Shown: positions 10,534 to 22,600 of the stretch, in pieces
Position numbering within the stretch: position 1 is the stretch's first letter
Layout of the letters: every line of letters starts with the position of its first letter
From: Rhododendron vialii
Taxonomy: Eukaryota; Streptophyta; Magnoliopsida; Ericales; Ericaceae
Direction: 5' to 3'
DNA: 64,000 nt
Assembly: GCF_030253575.1 (NCBI RefSeq)
Contig: NC_080557.1
Coordinates: 45,088,501 to 45,152,500 of the forward strand
Made by a program: the position numbers and the translations under genes
The notes under the pieces: generated by a model
Databases searched by the model: none
Told to the model about the DNA's origin: nothing
The model's input: only the letters and a program-made list of their open reading frames with translations

Positions 10534-13179
10534 TTTTTCTTGATGGTTTCTTGAATGTGGAGAGAGAGAGAGAGAGAGATTGTTGGCGGCAAGAGACTTA
10601 ACTGACTTTTTTGAATGAGTTGCTGAAATTACAAGAAAACCTATGGGAGCTCATCTTATCTCCTCAACGAAACAAACAATTGATCAGAATTAAGAAGGTT
10701 TGGGGCGTCATAATTTCGCCATTTAGATGGTCATTGTGCATTCCAATTTATACAATTTTGCGAGTTACTTTTTTTTAAATGATTTTCACACTCTCCTTGT
10801 ATATTTTTTGCATCTTTTTTTTTTGTCGAGTTACTTTAAAAAAAAATAATTTCCACACTTTCTTTCTTATATATTTGTACATTTTTTTATGTCTTTATCC
10901 ATGTGAAATTATCAAATTGCCTCTCATGAACAAAAAAAAAAATAAATAATGCATGAGGAAAAAAGAGGAGTATGAAAATTATTTTCTTTTTTTCTTTTTG
11001 AACCATTGGGTATTACCTCAATATACCCAAAAAATATCCCAAACACCCTTTTCAGAAAAAGAGAAAAAAAAAATCCATTTTCACCATTGAAACAACTTCT
11101 AAATTGAAAATCTTTTAGTAATTATGTGAAAAAAAATTTAATTGAAGATTAGGGCTCCAAACGATATAAGATTCGCAAATTGAGATTGGCACTGCTTCCA
11201 CTATTGACCATGGAACAACATGGAATCGTTTTTTTTTTTTTTATAGCTAGATGGAGCTAGTCTCTGGCTTATATATGAACCATACCCAACTAGAAACAAT
11301 ATATGGAGAGCCATGTCCATCCGTAGGGTAGTCCTATGGTACACACCCCTTATTAGGGGGTGTACTGTACGCATCATGATTTTAAACCCTTGGATTTCAA
11401 AGTAAATAATCCGGACCACCCATTTATTAAATCAATTTATAAAATAAAAAAAGGCTTAGCAGATAACAGGTTGTTCTCTCCTCCTTGACTTTCTCTCCCT
11501 TTCCCTCATGTGTAAAATACAACAAATTATATAACATAACCAAAATTGTGATGACAACACAAAAAATTGACACTTTCTTACCACAATGTATCGTACCAAA
11601 AGAAATCGATCAAAAGATACTAGATACAAGACCAAAATATATCATAGCACAATCAATAATTATTATACCCAAGCAAGATACATATCTAAAATATCACAAA
11701 TTAAATATTGTATAACTTAACATTCTAATAGTCCTGATCGATCATTTTAAAAATACACTCACTAACGACATTTAGATTGTACAGTCAATTTATAGTATTT
11801 GGTATGAAACCTTGTCCTCTGTTGTAGTTGAATGTAATGTAGCCATGCGAATGTGACACAATAATGACGATCAAATCCGTTGAATTTTTTATGTTAGGTG
11901 ATTAAGTCACCTACATAAATTTTTGTCTCAATCAAGTTTAGAAAGCTCCATCATCGGCACGCAAATGAATAATAGAATGATATTTTTCATCCAATAGTGT
12001 CTAGCTATAAGTCATCAACTTCATTCTTGGTATGAAAGACCTAATTAATATTATGTAAAAGATAGACGATTTTGATAAAATAAAAAATAAAATAAAATAA
12101 ACACCTTACGTGAGGCTCAGATGGTGCATTATTATATTTTAATGTTGTATTGAAATTGAACAACGAGATTTGTTGAAGTATGAAACTTTAAGAACTAACT
12201 ATGTAATTTATCCTAAAAAATAACAAATTCTTTTAAAAAAAATAGGAACGAAGGGTGTAAGACTTGAACCCCATATTTTTTAGATAAATATTCAAACTCT
12301 AACACTTTATCACAATGGTACACAATTGAGAATTTGTAATTCTAAAGGCTATTAATTAGTATATAATATTTTCTTGTATGTAGGAGCTTTATTTTCAAGT
12401 TAAAAATTTGAGAAGATAAAGACCTCAAATGCCTCCGTCCTAGTGTTGGGCTTATACTTGTAGATCATATTATAGCCTATGTTATTGGTGTAAATCAATA
12501 TGTCGACTATAATAATTTTTTTTAAAGAAAGTACAATGACAATAAATTTACAAAATTATTTAGATTTTACTTTCACGACCTAGTTCCAAGGACCATCATT
12601 AAATTTTGATTGGTATGCATAGGGTGAAGGTTTGACACCGATCTATGTGTCAAATATATAGTGACAATTGTTAAGTGCACCGCCCTGAATATTAATAAGA
12701 TTGGGTATTAATATAATTAATTTCACCAATTACAACAAGGGGAGTAATTTTCACACTCTATTTTTTGATATTTACACTTATTTTTTTGTACTCCATTTTA
12801 GTGTCGAAAGTGTATGCATTTGAGACAGTAGGATAATTATTTTTTTAGTGACCTCTCATTTTTCCACGAAGGAATTTTGATTTTTTGAATTAAATTTTGT
12901 AGAGAAAGAATTTGATTTAGACAATATTTTGAGAGGAAATTGTAGTTGTATTCAAAAATTTGGGTATAGTACTTACTTTTTGGTGAATTTCTTGAATGAA
13001 AATTTTGTGCGAGAACTTCATTTTTAGTTTAAATTATTGAGGTATTGTGTAGGGACAAATAAGAATTTGAAAAAATAGTATGGAGGGAATCGAAAATTAA
13101 GATAATATGGTGGAAATTTTAAATTTAAAAAAATAATGTGGCGGGAATTGAAAATAATTAGTGGTATTGTATTTTGCCA
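10534..13179. other. AT-rich intergenic DNA
   Basis: No gene was recognised. T- and A-runs are frequent. A repeated segment containing CGAGTTACTTT is found near 10759 and 10827. Short palindromic stretches such as the ACACACCCCTTATTAGGGGGTG area near 11340 suggest decayed MITEs. Open frames here are low complexity and AT driven. Confidence 0.5.
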
Positions 13180-14175
13180 ATTATAACTATCGTTTACTGA
13201 ACATTCCGATTGAATTTTTTTTATACAACACGTTGTGGGTATGAAAACGTCAATTTATGGTGTTGTCATAATAAATTTAGTTATATTATTGAATTTGCGG
13301 TATGGTATTTTGCTAATAATAACTATCGTTAACTGAGCATTACAATTGATTTTTTTTTATACGACACGTTGTGGGTATGAAAACACCAATTTATGGTATT
13401 GTCATAACAAATTTAGTTATATTACTGAATTTGTGGTATGATATTTTGTTGATTATAACTATCGTTAATTGAACATTCTGATTGAATTTTTTTATACAAC
13501 ACGCTGTGGGTATGAAAACACCAATTTATGGTATTGTCATAACAAATTTAGTTATATTACTGAATTTGTGGTATGATATTTTGTTGATTATAACTATCGT
13601 TAATTGAACATTCTGATTGAATTTTTTTATACGATACGTTGTGGGTATGAAAACGTCAATTTATGGTGTTATCATAACAAATTTGGTTATATTACTGAAT
13701 TTGTGGTATTTTAGACATGTGTTATTACGAAATATTTTAATTAATTTCCTTTGGTACGATACATTGTGGTAAGAAAACGTTAATTTATGGTATTGTCATA
13801 ATAATTATGGTTTGTTATATAATTTGTGGTATTTAAATATGTTTTCTTTTGATACGACACATCGTGTTAAGAAAATAACAATTTTAGGTGTTGTCATAAT
13901 AATTGTGGTTATTTTATAAAATTTATGGCATTTTACAAATATTTTTGGCTTAAGTATAACAATTGTTGATTCTGGTACAACATATTTTGATTTTGTTACG
14001 AAATATCATACAAGTCTAAAAAAATTTAGTACGATTCATTGTGGTAAGATGATGTCAATTTATGGTGTTGTTATAACATTTGTGGGTAACATTATTTAAT
14101 TTTTGATATTGTACGCATATATTTGGTTAGGGTACAAGTATTATGGATTTCGGTACGAATAATTATGGTTACATA
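13180..14175. repeat. Satellite-like tandem array, about 135-137 bp unit
   Basis: A unit containing a GACACGTTGTGGGTATGAAAA-like core, then a CAATTTATGG(T/G)(A/G)TTGTCATAA motif and an ATTTGTGGTAT-like motif, repeats at starts near 13202, 13339, 13474 and 13609. It continues as decayed partial units to about 14170. Units 3 and 4 are almost identical; later units are shortened and diverged. No coding capacity. Confidence 0.8.
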
Positions 14176-15240
14176 ATAACAATATTTTTTAATTATGGGT
14201 AACCTGCTAATGACCTGTTCAACAGGTAAATTTTAATGTACAAGTCGTAACTAGAATCATAAATATGTATTAAAAAATCAAAAATCGGCATAATGAAAAT
14301 CACAAATTGTCATAATTTAGGCATACGGTATACCCTGTGTACAATAGCTTCCTCCCCATCTGTACATCAAAATTAGAAACAAATTAAACAAGCCTTCTTA
14401 GCTAGACGATGAGCTACCTAATTACCGGTTCGATGCAAAATTCGATATTATACCTCAATAAAACTCGAAGTCTCTATTCTAATTTTCTCGATCACGCGAC
14501 ACCAAAATGACTCTTGAATTAAACATGCAACTTCAAAACTGAATATCCTTTACTAATCATGTGAAGAATTTAATTGAAGATTAGAGCATAATTGATATTC
14601 CTTGATAGCTACAAGCCTACAAGGAGATAATCTCTCTGAATTATGAGCCATACCCTAATCTCTCAACTATCTCATACTGATTCTTGCTGACAAGAAAAAA
14701 AAAATGCTTGCTTTGCTATCTGCAATCTCTTTGGCAATGTCTACTGATGACTATTGGACAGGGGAAATCTAAATCTCAAAATGCACGTATATGTGTCTTG
14801 CACGGTTGCTCCTATAGATCTCAATCCTTGCACCTCGCTTGCGTTTTCAATCATCGCTCTTGCGGGTTTCAGAAGCTTGAAATGTGTTTCAAAGACGCTT
14901 ACACGCTCGCACTCACGTCCCAAGCCATATATATGACCTGTGACTTTAGATGCTAATCATTAGCCGACAAGCCATGCATGTAAATGTGTTGATCAAAAAC
15001 AAATAAAAATGCATGCATCTATGGACAGAGCATACTGAGTTATGAACCCTGCATCATCTTCTTGAACCCTAACCTCACTATGAACTACCACCTCATAGTG
15101 ATCCTTGCAGCAAAAGGGAAAATGCTTGCTTTACTAAGTTGAAAATTCTAGCGCTACAACTTTTTTTGAGAGACTATCACTTGATTACTTTCCCCCCATA
15201 AGCACTGATTCAATCACCACGGGCCACCACTTTCCGGTGT
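14176..15240. other. Intergenic, 3' side of B3 copy B
   Basis: No gene was recognised. Two similar stretches containing AAAATGCTTGCTTT occur at about 14700 and 15120, suggesting a decayed local duplication. Confidence 0.4.
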
Positions 15241-17244
15241 CTATCCGTCAACGATTTCCTTCCCCTTGCGGCTACCACTACTAGTACCCGGCCCTCCACG
15301 ATCCCCGCCCCCACTTGGCTGATTCAAGCTAGCCCCACCGTCTTTCTTCTTCACAATCTCGATGAAAAAATGCTTACTGTGAGAAGGGTTCTCAGGTTTG
15401 TAAAACCTGATCACATCCATGGCTTCCAACCTGTGGTTTTTCACGAACTCATCCCACCACTTTATGATCATATACTTCTCGGCAGTATACCGTACGATTT
15501 CCATGTACCAATTCTTTCCTTGAGCATCGGTAAACTTCACCACCACCTTCTTCTGGCTTCTCTTGGGGATACGGATCGCAGGGAAATGCTCATGCACGCG
15601 TTCTAAGGGAAGGAAAAGCCTCGCCATCCAAATGTCGCTCTCGCCCAACTCTAGCTCGAAAAGGAGATCTTCGGCCCTGAATTTGGGAGCGATATTCTGG
15701 CACTCCGTTCTCCTCTCGAATTCAATCATGTAATGGGCTGCGTGAATACGAAAGCCGGGTCTATAAAATAGGATCAAACACGGAAGGAAATAGCTCAGCA
15801 TGTAGAGGCTGGAAATCTGTTGCCACTGATTTGTGTTGGTAAAACCGTCTATTTCTCGGTTGTATGTGAACGGCACGTCCCATAGCTGGCCCCTGAAATC
15901 GTCGATTTGTAGGTTCTGTTCCCCTGCTGTATCGCAAGATAGAGTGGGGAAGTATTCTCTTGCTATTCCAGCAGGAATGGTCAGAATGTTGTCGACAGGG
16001 ACCTCCATTTCGAAGAGGAAAACGTCGTTTTCGTCCTCGTCTGAATCAGGGTCGGCATGTGGGTATTCTCTGCCTTCTTCAGCAGCTCTGGGTTGTTCCT
16101 CCTGGTTGGCCCCCTGAGATGAGTCTCTGAAATTTGGAAGGAAGCACAAGTACTAGTACCCATCAGTCAATGTGGTAGCATAAGGCAATTGAAACAGAAA
16201 GTAGAAAGAGCTTACGCTTTAGATGAAAATGAGGGAAACAAAATCTGATTTTTTTTGTAGTAGTATTTTTATGGGTACTGTTTCATAGGTGACTAATCAA
16301 ACATACTATCACATTGCGCCCATGATCCTATGTGCTGAAAGATAGTATGCCCCCTGTGTCGCGTGCACTCAGCAAAGGGCACACCATTTTTCGTTACAAA
16401 GGATCTCAGGCCGTCACATTGTGGATTAAATTTGTAAGAGATACTCAGACAAGACATAAAGAAACACCTTCAAAAGATTTGCATCAGATGCACATTAATT
16501 GAATTGTTTTTTTTTTGTAAGTAATGAATTTCCCTCTGTGAAGAGGCCTTCATTGTGATATATTGAAAGCAAGTAATGTACTAGTAAATACAACTTCTCT
16601 CTCCCCAAAATCTAAGTACGGCGCTATCCATGAACACATGTTAAGGTTAAAAAAAACACATCTTTTCCGAAACTGATACAGAGCTGTGTTTGGTTATCAA
16701 GAAAATAAAAAAAAGTCATATATGAACAGATTAACATATATAAGATTCATGAATTTCTTGACATAATTGCGCAGTAGCTTCTTCTTCTTTAAGCAATATT
16801 TTCCTGTTTTCCATTACAACCCAAAAAACTCTGCATTTTATTGGAATGTAAATATGGGATTGACTGATGAATGACAAATAGGAAGAATCAAGATATATAT
16901 TCCCCAAACAAATGGGTTTTGTTGGCGAAGAGCAGAGTAATCAAGTACCCCAACTCTGCTTCTGGAATGACATTGCTCGTGGGGATCTGGGTTTGATCGT
17001 GGCCTTCAGACGAGTCGCCCGTCTGTTTCTGTCTCTTTGATGGGTTTTCTTCGAATTCTCCAGAACCAGAAGGCCGCCCTTCATCTTGTGATTGTGGGTC
17101 TTCGGAAGAAGAAGGGTTTTGTCCTTGGGTAACATTCTCCTTTGGTTTCGCTTCCTCTTCTTCTTTTTCCTTGCCCCCTGAATCCATTGTCGCCTTCCCT
17201 CCCCCGTCAATTGGGCCTGCATCAAGTTCTCTGCTTTCAGACAT
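15241..17244 (-). CDS. Two-repeat B3-domain protein, copy B (two exons)
   Basis: Exon 1 is 17244 down to 16949 and exon 2 is 16126 down to 15241. The GT donor is at 16948-16947 and the CAG acceptor at 16129-16127. The join splits a Gly codon (phase 2), exactly as in copy A, and gives 393 residues. The N-terminus (MSESRELDAG) is Gly/Glu/Lys rich. The first B3-like fold (about 134-235) is degenerate. The second (about 252-357) is well preserved (ARLFLPLERVHEHFPAI, NWYMEIVRY, WWDEFVKNHRLEAMDVIRFY, HFFIEIVKK). The tail is Gly/Ser rich and ends in RKGKEIVDG, like copy A. The leaders are also similar, with a GA/CT microsatellite and an ATCAAGAAA stretch before the ATG. This is a dispersed tandem duplicate of copy A; it is probably a nuclear DNA-binding protein with unknown target. 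Confidence 0.85.
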
Positions 17245-18840
17245 GGCTTTCTTGATTCTTTCTTGGTTGAGGAGAGAGAGAGAGGGGGGGAGGGAGAGAG
17301 AGAGGGGAGGGAGGGAGCTTCTTTATTTGAACTGGCAGTATACATCGTTGACGGTTACAGTGTACAGATTTCTCAGTTCCGAAGGTTTTCGTTAGTTGGC
17401 CGTTGGCGATGCCTATTAGTTATACAAATCCTAATTCAGTGAAATAAAATTGAGTTTTTTTTTTTGTGCCAGGTGGGTATCACTATCACCTGGTACCTGA
17501 GCAGCCCATCCAGGCTTTCCAAAAGTATTTTGGACGGCCTAGATTAAAACTCTCTATCTCCTCTCACCCCATCACTCTCTTTCCTCTTTCTCTCTCTAAA
17601 TCCGAGTCCTCCAAAATCGAAATGGACGACCCGGATGCACTGCTAGGCACCACGTGATGACCGCTCGGCACCCAAAAATTTGTATATACTATTTCTCACC
17701 ACAGCTGATGTTTAAAAATAAATAAAAATCCCCACCATGCACACCTCCTTTTTCTATTATGCTATTTTATATCTTATTTTTACGTGATTATATACTCAAA
17801 ATGTGTTTTGTTTGTGGTAAAAAATATTTATCTAAATACTGCTAATTAGGTCCAATCTAATTTTCATACTCGATTAAACAAATGAGTTCAATGGAATCGG
17901 GGTAAAATTTATGGGAGCAATTATTGGAAAAAAGAATGAGGAAAACATACCTTCCCAAAAAGCAATAAATTATATCATATCTATTTTCTTAAAAATTTAT
18001 AACACATTAAATAGTTCGGCAAACCAACTTATTTTTTCAGAAAGTATAGAAAAAGTTATTCTTAGTTTTTAGTGAACTATTAGTGATGAATAAATGCTAC
18101 AAGACACAAGTATTTGAATGCAGATTCCAAAATATATGCATTCATAATGGTTCAACACACGTGTACCCAATACCACATATGTGCAACCTACACGCATTAA
18201 ATGGGTCATAAACACGGACAGAGATGCTGTCAAGCGGGGATCTTTAGCACGGTGTCGAGCGAATCAACTGCTTAGATTCGATCTGAGCTGTCTATATCGA
18301 TATAAATGACCGGATGCCGAGCGGTGGAGGTGCTCGGCAACATAACACATCTATATGTGAAATTGCAATAGAGTATTTAGCAGTTATAGACCCTTTGGAC
18401 AGAGGAGTGAGAAAAGAAAAGAAAGAGATGTGTTCTCCCTTATTAGCAAGAAAAGAAAAAAAAAAAGGGGGCGTGATTTTTCACCCTCCCATTTAAATAG
18501 CGGTGAGAAATCAAATTCTCACGGACGACTGGTAGAGTTCCACCGACTCTCGGACGAGTTGAAATTCTCTCCCGCAAACCTGGTACTCTCTCTCTTCTCC
18601 GGCGACGCACAACCACTTGTCCAACGACGATTCGACAAGGGGTGGACCACACGCTCCCCTTTTTCACGAAATCTCGCCACTTTTGGCGAGAAACGGAACT
18701 GGGCTTGGAAGAGGTTCTGGTCTCCCTCCGTCTCTCACCTCCTCTCGCCTTCTTCCCCCTTCCAAACGAGGGAGAGATTGAGCTCTCTCTCCGTGCCTTT
18801 ACTTTTCTTTTCTTGCGAACTCTCGCGTATCAAACGAGCT
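17245..18840. other. Intergenic between B3 copy B and the FATA array
   Basis: No gene was recognised. Pieces at about 17470-17680 and 18225-18350 have partly palindromic GC-richer sequence (GGACGGCC, GCTCGGCA motifs) related to the small element at 34870-35041, so they are probably MITE remnants. Frames at 18314-19014 lie in the FATA promoter and leader and have no homology signal. Confidence 0.45.
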
Positions 18841-18846
18841 GTTATT

Positions 18847-19051
18847 GTATATAGAAAAAGTGACACTTGTCTCTGGAAATCGGTCAACAATTGTCAATTC
18901 AGTCCACAACCAGTGCCATCTTCGGATCCAACCAAACCACACCTCTTGTTTCCATCGGCAACCCAAGACTCTCTCTCTCTCTCTCATACTCCATCATCAG
19001 AAGAAAGAAGATAGATAGACCCATATACATCCAGAGAGAGAGAGAGAGAAG
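18847..19051 (+). promoter_or_regulatory. Leader and possible core promoter of FATA copy 1
   Basis: A TGTATATA candidate TATA box lies at 18847-18854. A (CT)n tract lies at about 18968-18985 and a (GA)n tract at 19032-19050, ending directly before the ATG. The string AAGAAAGAAGATAGATAGAC is shared in variant form with the other FATA leaders. The TATA assignment is tentative. Confidence 0.4.
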
Positions 19052-19618
19052 ATGTTGAAGCTGCCATCGTCAAGCAATGCTACAGGCGCAGACATCAGTA
19101 ACCCAAAAGCCCTAATCGAGAACCACCGCCGATTCCTCGGCGCTTCTTCTTCGAGGCTCAAGATCTCAATTTGCAGACGGAACGCCGCCGTTTCATGCGA
19201 GGCTTATTCTTCTGCTTCTTCGTCGGCTCCAATTGTAGTGGAGCCGCAGGGGAAGGACGCTGCCGCCGGCGGCGGCTTCGAGAAGAGCGTGGCTGACCGG
19301 CTTCGGCAGGGGAGCTTGACGGAGGACGGGCTTTCTTATAAGGAGAAGTTCATAGTCAGGTGTTATGAGGTTGGGATTAACAAAACTGCCACTGTTGAAA
19401 CCATTGCTAATCTCTTGCAGGTAATGCGCTCCCTCCCTCCCTCTTTCTCCCTCTAGATGTGCAAATTCATTTACTTTAGGGTTGGATTTGATAGTAATTG
19501 ACTAGAATTCTTCCAATTTCCCTTTGACTTGTTTGGAATTTGAAATATCTTTGCATGTGCTTGATTTGGATCTGTGGAAACTGCTCTTGAACATAATTAG
19601 GAATTGTGAACTTTGAGC

Positions 19619-19664
<46 letters not shown>

Positions 19665-22600
19665 TAGCAATTTGTGGATTGTATTGCTTTTTAGGTTGTT
19701 TGGATAACGATACCCTGCTTGATTTTGATAATCTTCGTCTGCTTTCTTTTACTGTCATATTGCGTATTGCTGTCTACTCGGTTATGTATTGAATCAATAC
19801 AGGAATATGACTAAATTACTAATATCAATGTTAAAGCATCCAACTCATAACCAATTGGTTATGAGTGGAGAGGCCGCCCAGGCTCGTAAATTAACCAATG
19901 TGAGACAATTCCAAGTTTCCAACAATCAACATCCCCACATTTTTCAGTATTAGTTTTCCTGCAAAGTTCTTGTCAATTTTGTTTATGTAGGAGGTTGGAC
20001 GTGTAACCATGCCCTTGAGTGTGGGAATGGCTGCATTAGTAATACCAAATTAGGAATGAAAGAAACAGTATTTCGTTTACTCAATAGCAGGGCCACAGCA
20101 AAGGCAAGCAAGGCGTCTTCCATGGGACTCCAAAAGTTTGCTAAATTGAGGGCCCCCAAAAAAGTTGAATAGTATTTAGTAAATATTGGTTTATAAAATT
20201 GTATGCATTCAACATGAGCATGTCAATAAGTAAAAATTGATTGTACGAGCATAATTAGCACTTTTGCCGCTATAAATGTAAAAAGAGGGATATTTAAGTG
20301 ATTGTGTTAAGTCTTTGTAATGAGATGTGTAATTTTGAAATTTTATCGCATTGAATACTACTCTGTAATAATTTTGCTTTTTTGAAGTTGGCTTGTCTTT
20401 TTATCATTTTGCTTGTAATGCATAAAGGGCCTCATTTTCTTAAATTTGTCTTGGGCCTGCAAAATGTCCAGGCCAGCCCTGCGCATACTGTAACGTTCTT
20501 GTCAATTCTGTAATGTAGGAGGTTGGATGTAACCACGCTCAGAGTGTGGGATTTTCAACGGATGGATTTGCAACGACTACTACCATGAGAAAATTGCATC
20601 TCATATGGGTGACTGCTCGCATGCACATCGAAATTTATAAATACCCTGCTTGGTGAAAACTTTTTGCTCCCTTATTTGTGGATATTGGAACTGCAACGAT
20701 ACTTTTGTTTATCTTCAGTAATATTTGGGACAGGAGTGACGTGGTTGAAATAGAAACCTGGTGCCAAAGTGAAGGTCGGATTGGGACTAGACGTGATTGG
20801 ATTCTCAAGGACTATGCTACTCAAGAAGTCATTGGGAGGGCTACGAGGTGCATACTCTCTTTTTCAGTTCCTTAATCCTTACTATTACAATTGATGATCA
20901 ACCCCTCCCTACCAACTACCAAGCCAAGCTTGTGCCCTGATCAATTGAGGTCTGCTACTTGCACTGGATCCCACCTCTTGTGCCATATTAGTCTTTGTGT
21001 AGTGAGGGTACTATCACACACTGTTATTTGTTGAGTGCATGTATCCACTAAATGCTTCCAATCCTTTAGATTGCCATTGTAGAAGTTAACCCATTGGACG
21101 GTATACACCTTGTAACTTATATGCTTGGGGCCATTATGTTACCCTCTAACATGTACGAATTATTTCTACAATATATACTTGCAAGTGTTTTGGCCAGTTT
21201 CACTACCAATCAGAGTTACCTTCAACCCAATGCATTGTACTAGTTTTGGAGTAGCAGTATTCATGCAAATGCTTCTTGCGCGGGAATTTATAGAACTGCA
21301 ATGTAGGGATCTGTAGATTGTTGGGTTTTATTCTGTTTATTTTTCCTCATCGTCAAATAATGGTGGTGTTTCTTTCCTCTTATGCGTGTAGACGCGTTTC
21401 ATTTGATTTTCTGATTATAATCAAATGAAGATCGGTCAAGGACTCACGATAGCCAATGTGTCTATTAGACCCTCCAACCTGATAATTCTCCTGAATATGA
21501 ATGTTTTATGGTTGGGCACTTGGGCTCTTCGAGAAACTGTAGCTTTAGGTAGTTAGCCATCATGATTTCAAGATTCCCCTTGCAGACAGCACTGAATGTT
21601 TATTTGCTCCCTTAGTTGATATCGCTGTCCAAACTCCATACTACGTTTGACTATGTTTTTTAATTTGGAATTCAACAGTTTCTATTTTTTACTGCAGCAA
21701 GTGGGTAATGATGAACCAAGATACTAGACGACTTGAAAAAGTCAGTGATGATGTCCGAGAGGAATATTTGGTTTTCTGTCCAAGAGAACCAAGGTAAACA
21801 ATGTTTCTCTTTAGGATATGACTTTCTCAATAATGACATCATATGTTTGTCATATCTTATTGATTGTTGCAGTATTGTGCATAAGCAGAATCTCCCGTGT
21901 TATGATTGATTCTGGAACATGATAATATTGTACTGCTTCCTTTGCCCTCTCTGTCATATTTTTCTTTCACTTTGCAAACCTCTTCTGTTACAAACTGATG
22001 AAGCACGTAATTGTGTGTATTAGCAACTTAAAGTGTCATGAAACAAAATATGCATTTGTGCTTCTTGGTTGCCCATGAGTTTGCTCCTTTTAATTTTGCG
22101 GTGCGATTTTTTTATCTGACCGAGCAATAGGGATCCTTAAAGCTGATCATTACAAATGTTACGTTTCATTGGAGTGAGTTTGACATATGAGATAAGTACC
22201 TTTCGCCCCATTATTGGACCGGGTGAAAATGTCGGAACTTACCGGACACGGAATTTTCTACCTTAGCACTGTTACAGGAAGGCTGCTGTTTGACCCCTCG
22301 CACACAACTGGCCCAAGCTTTCCCTGTGGAGGAGCCCTTGACCCACAGCTGAGAGAGAGAGATTTATCCAAGTGGCTTGCCTATATTATATTCTCTTGTA
22401 TTCGGTTGGTCAAACCGACGATTCTCTTTTAAAGCTAAACATATAGAGCCTAACGTAGGAAAATGTTGAATATACCCAAAAATCAGGCACACCCAATTGG
22501 GTAAATCCATATGCCCCAATACTGCTGTCAGCTATAAGGATTGTTTTTCAATTATTAGCAAAGTCCTCTCTAGTTTTGATCCATGGCTATCTAGAGAAAT

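Noticed and set aside
18430..19014. Plus-strand open frame of 194 codons upstream of FATA copy 1
   Set aside because: It lies in the promoter and leader, is rich in Ser/Arg from CT-rich DNA and has no homologous frame upstream of the other copies.
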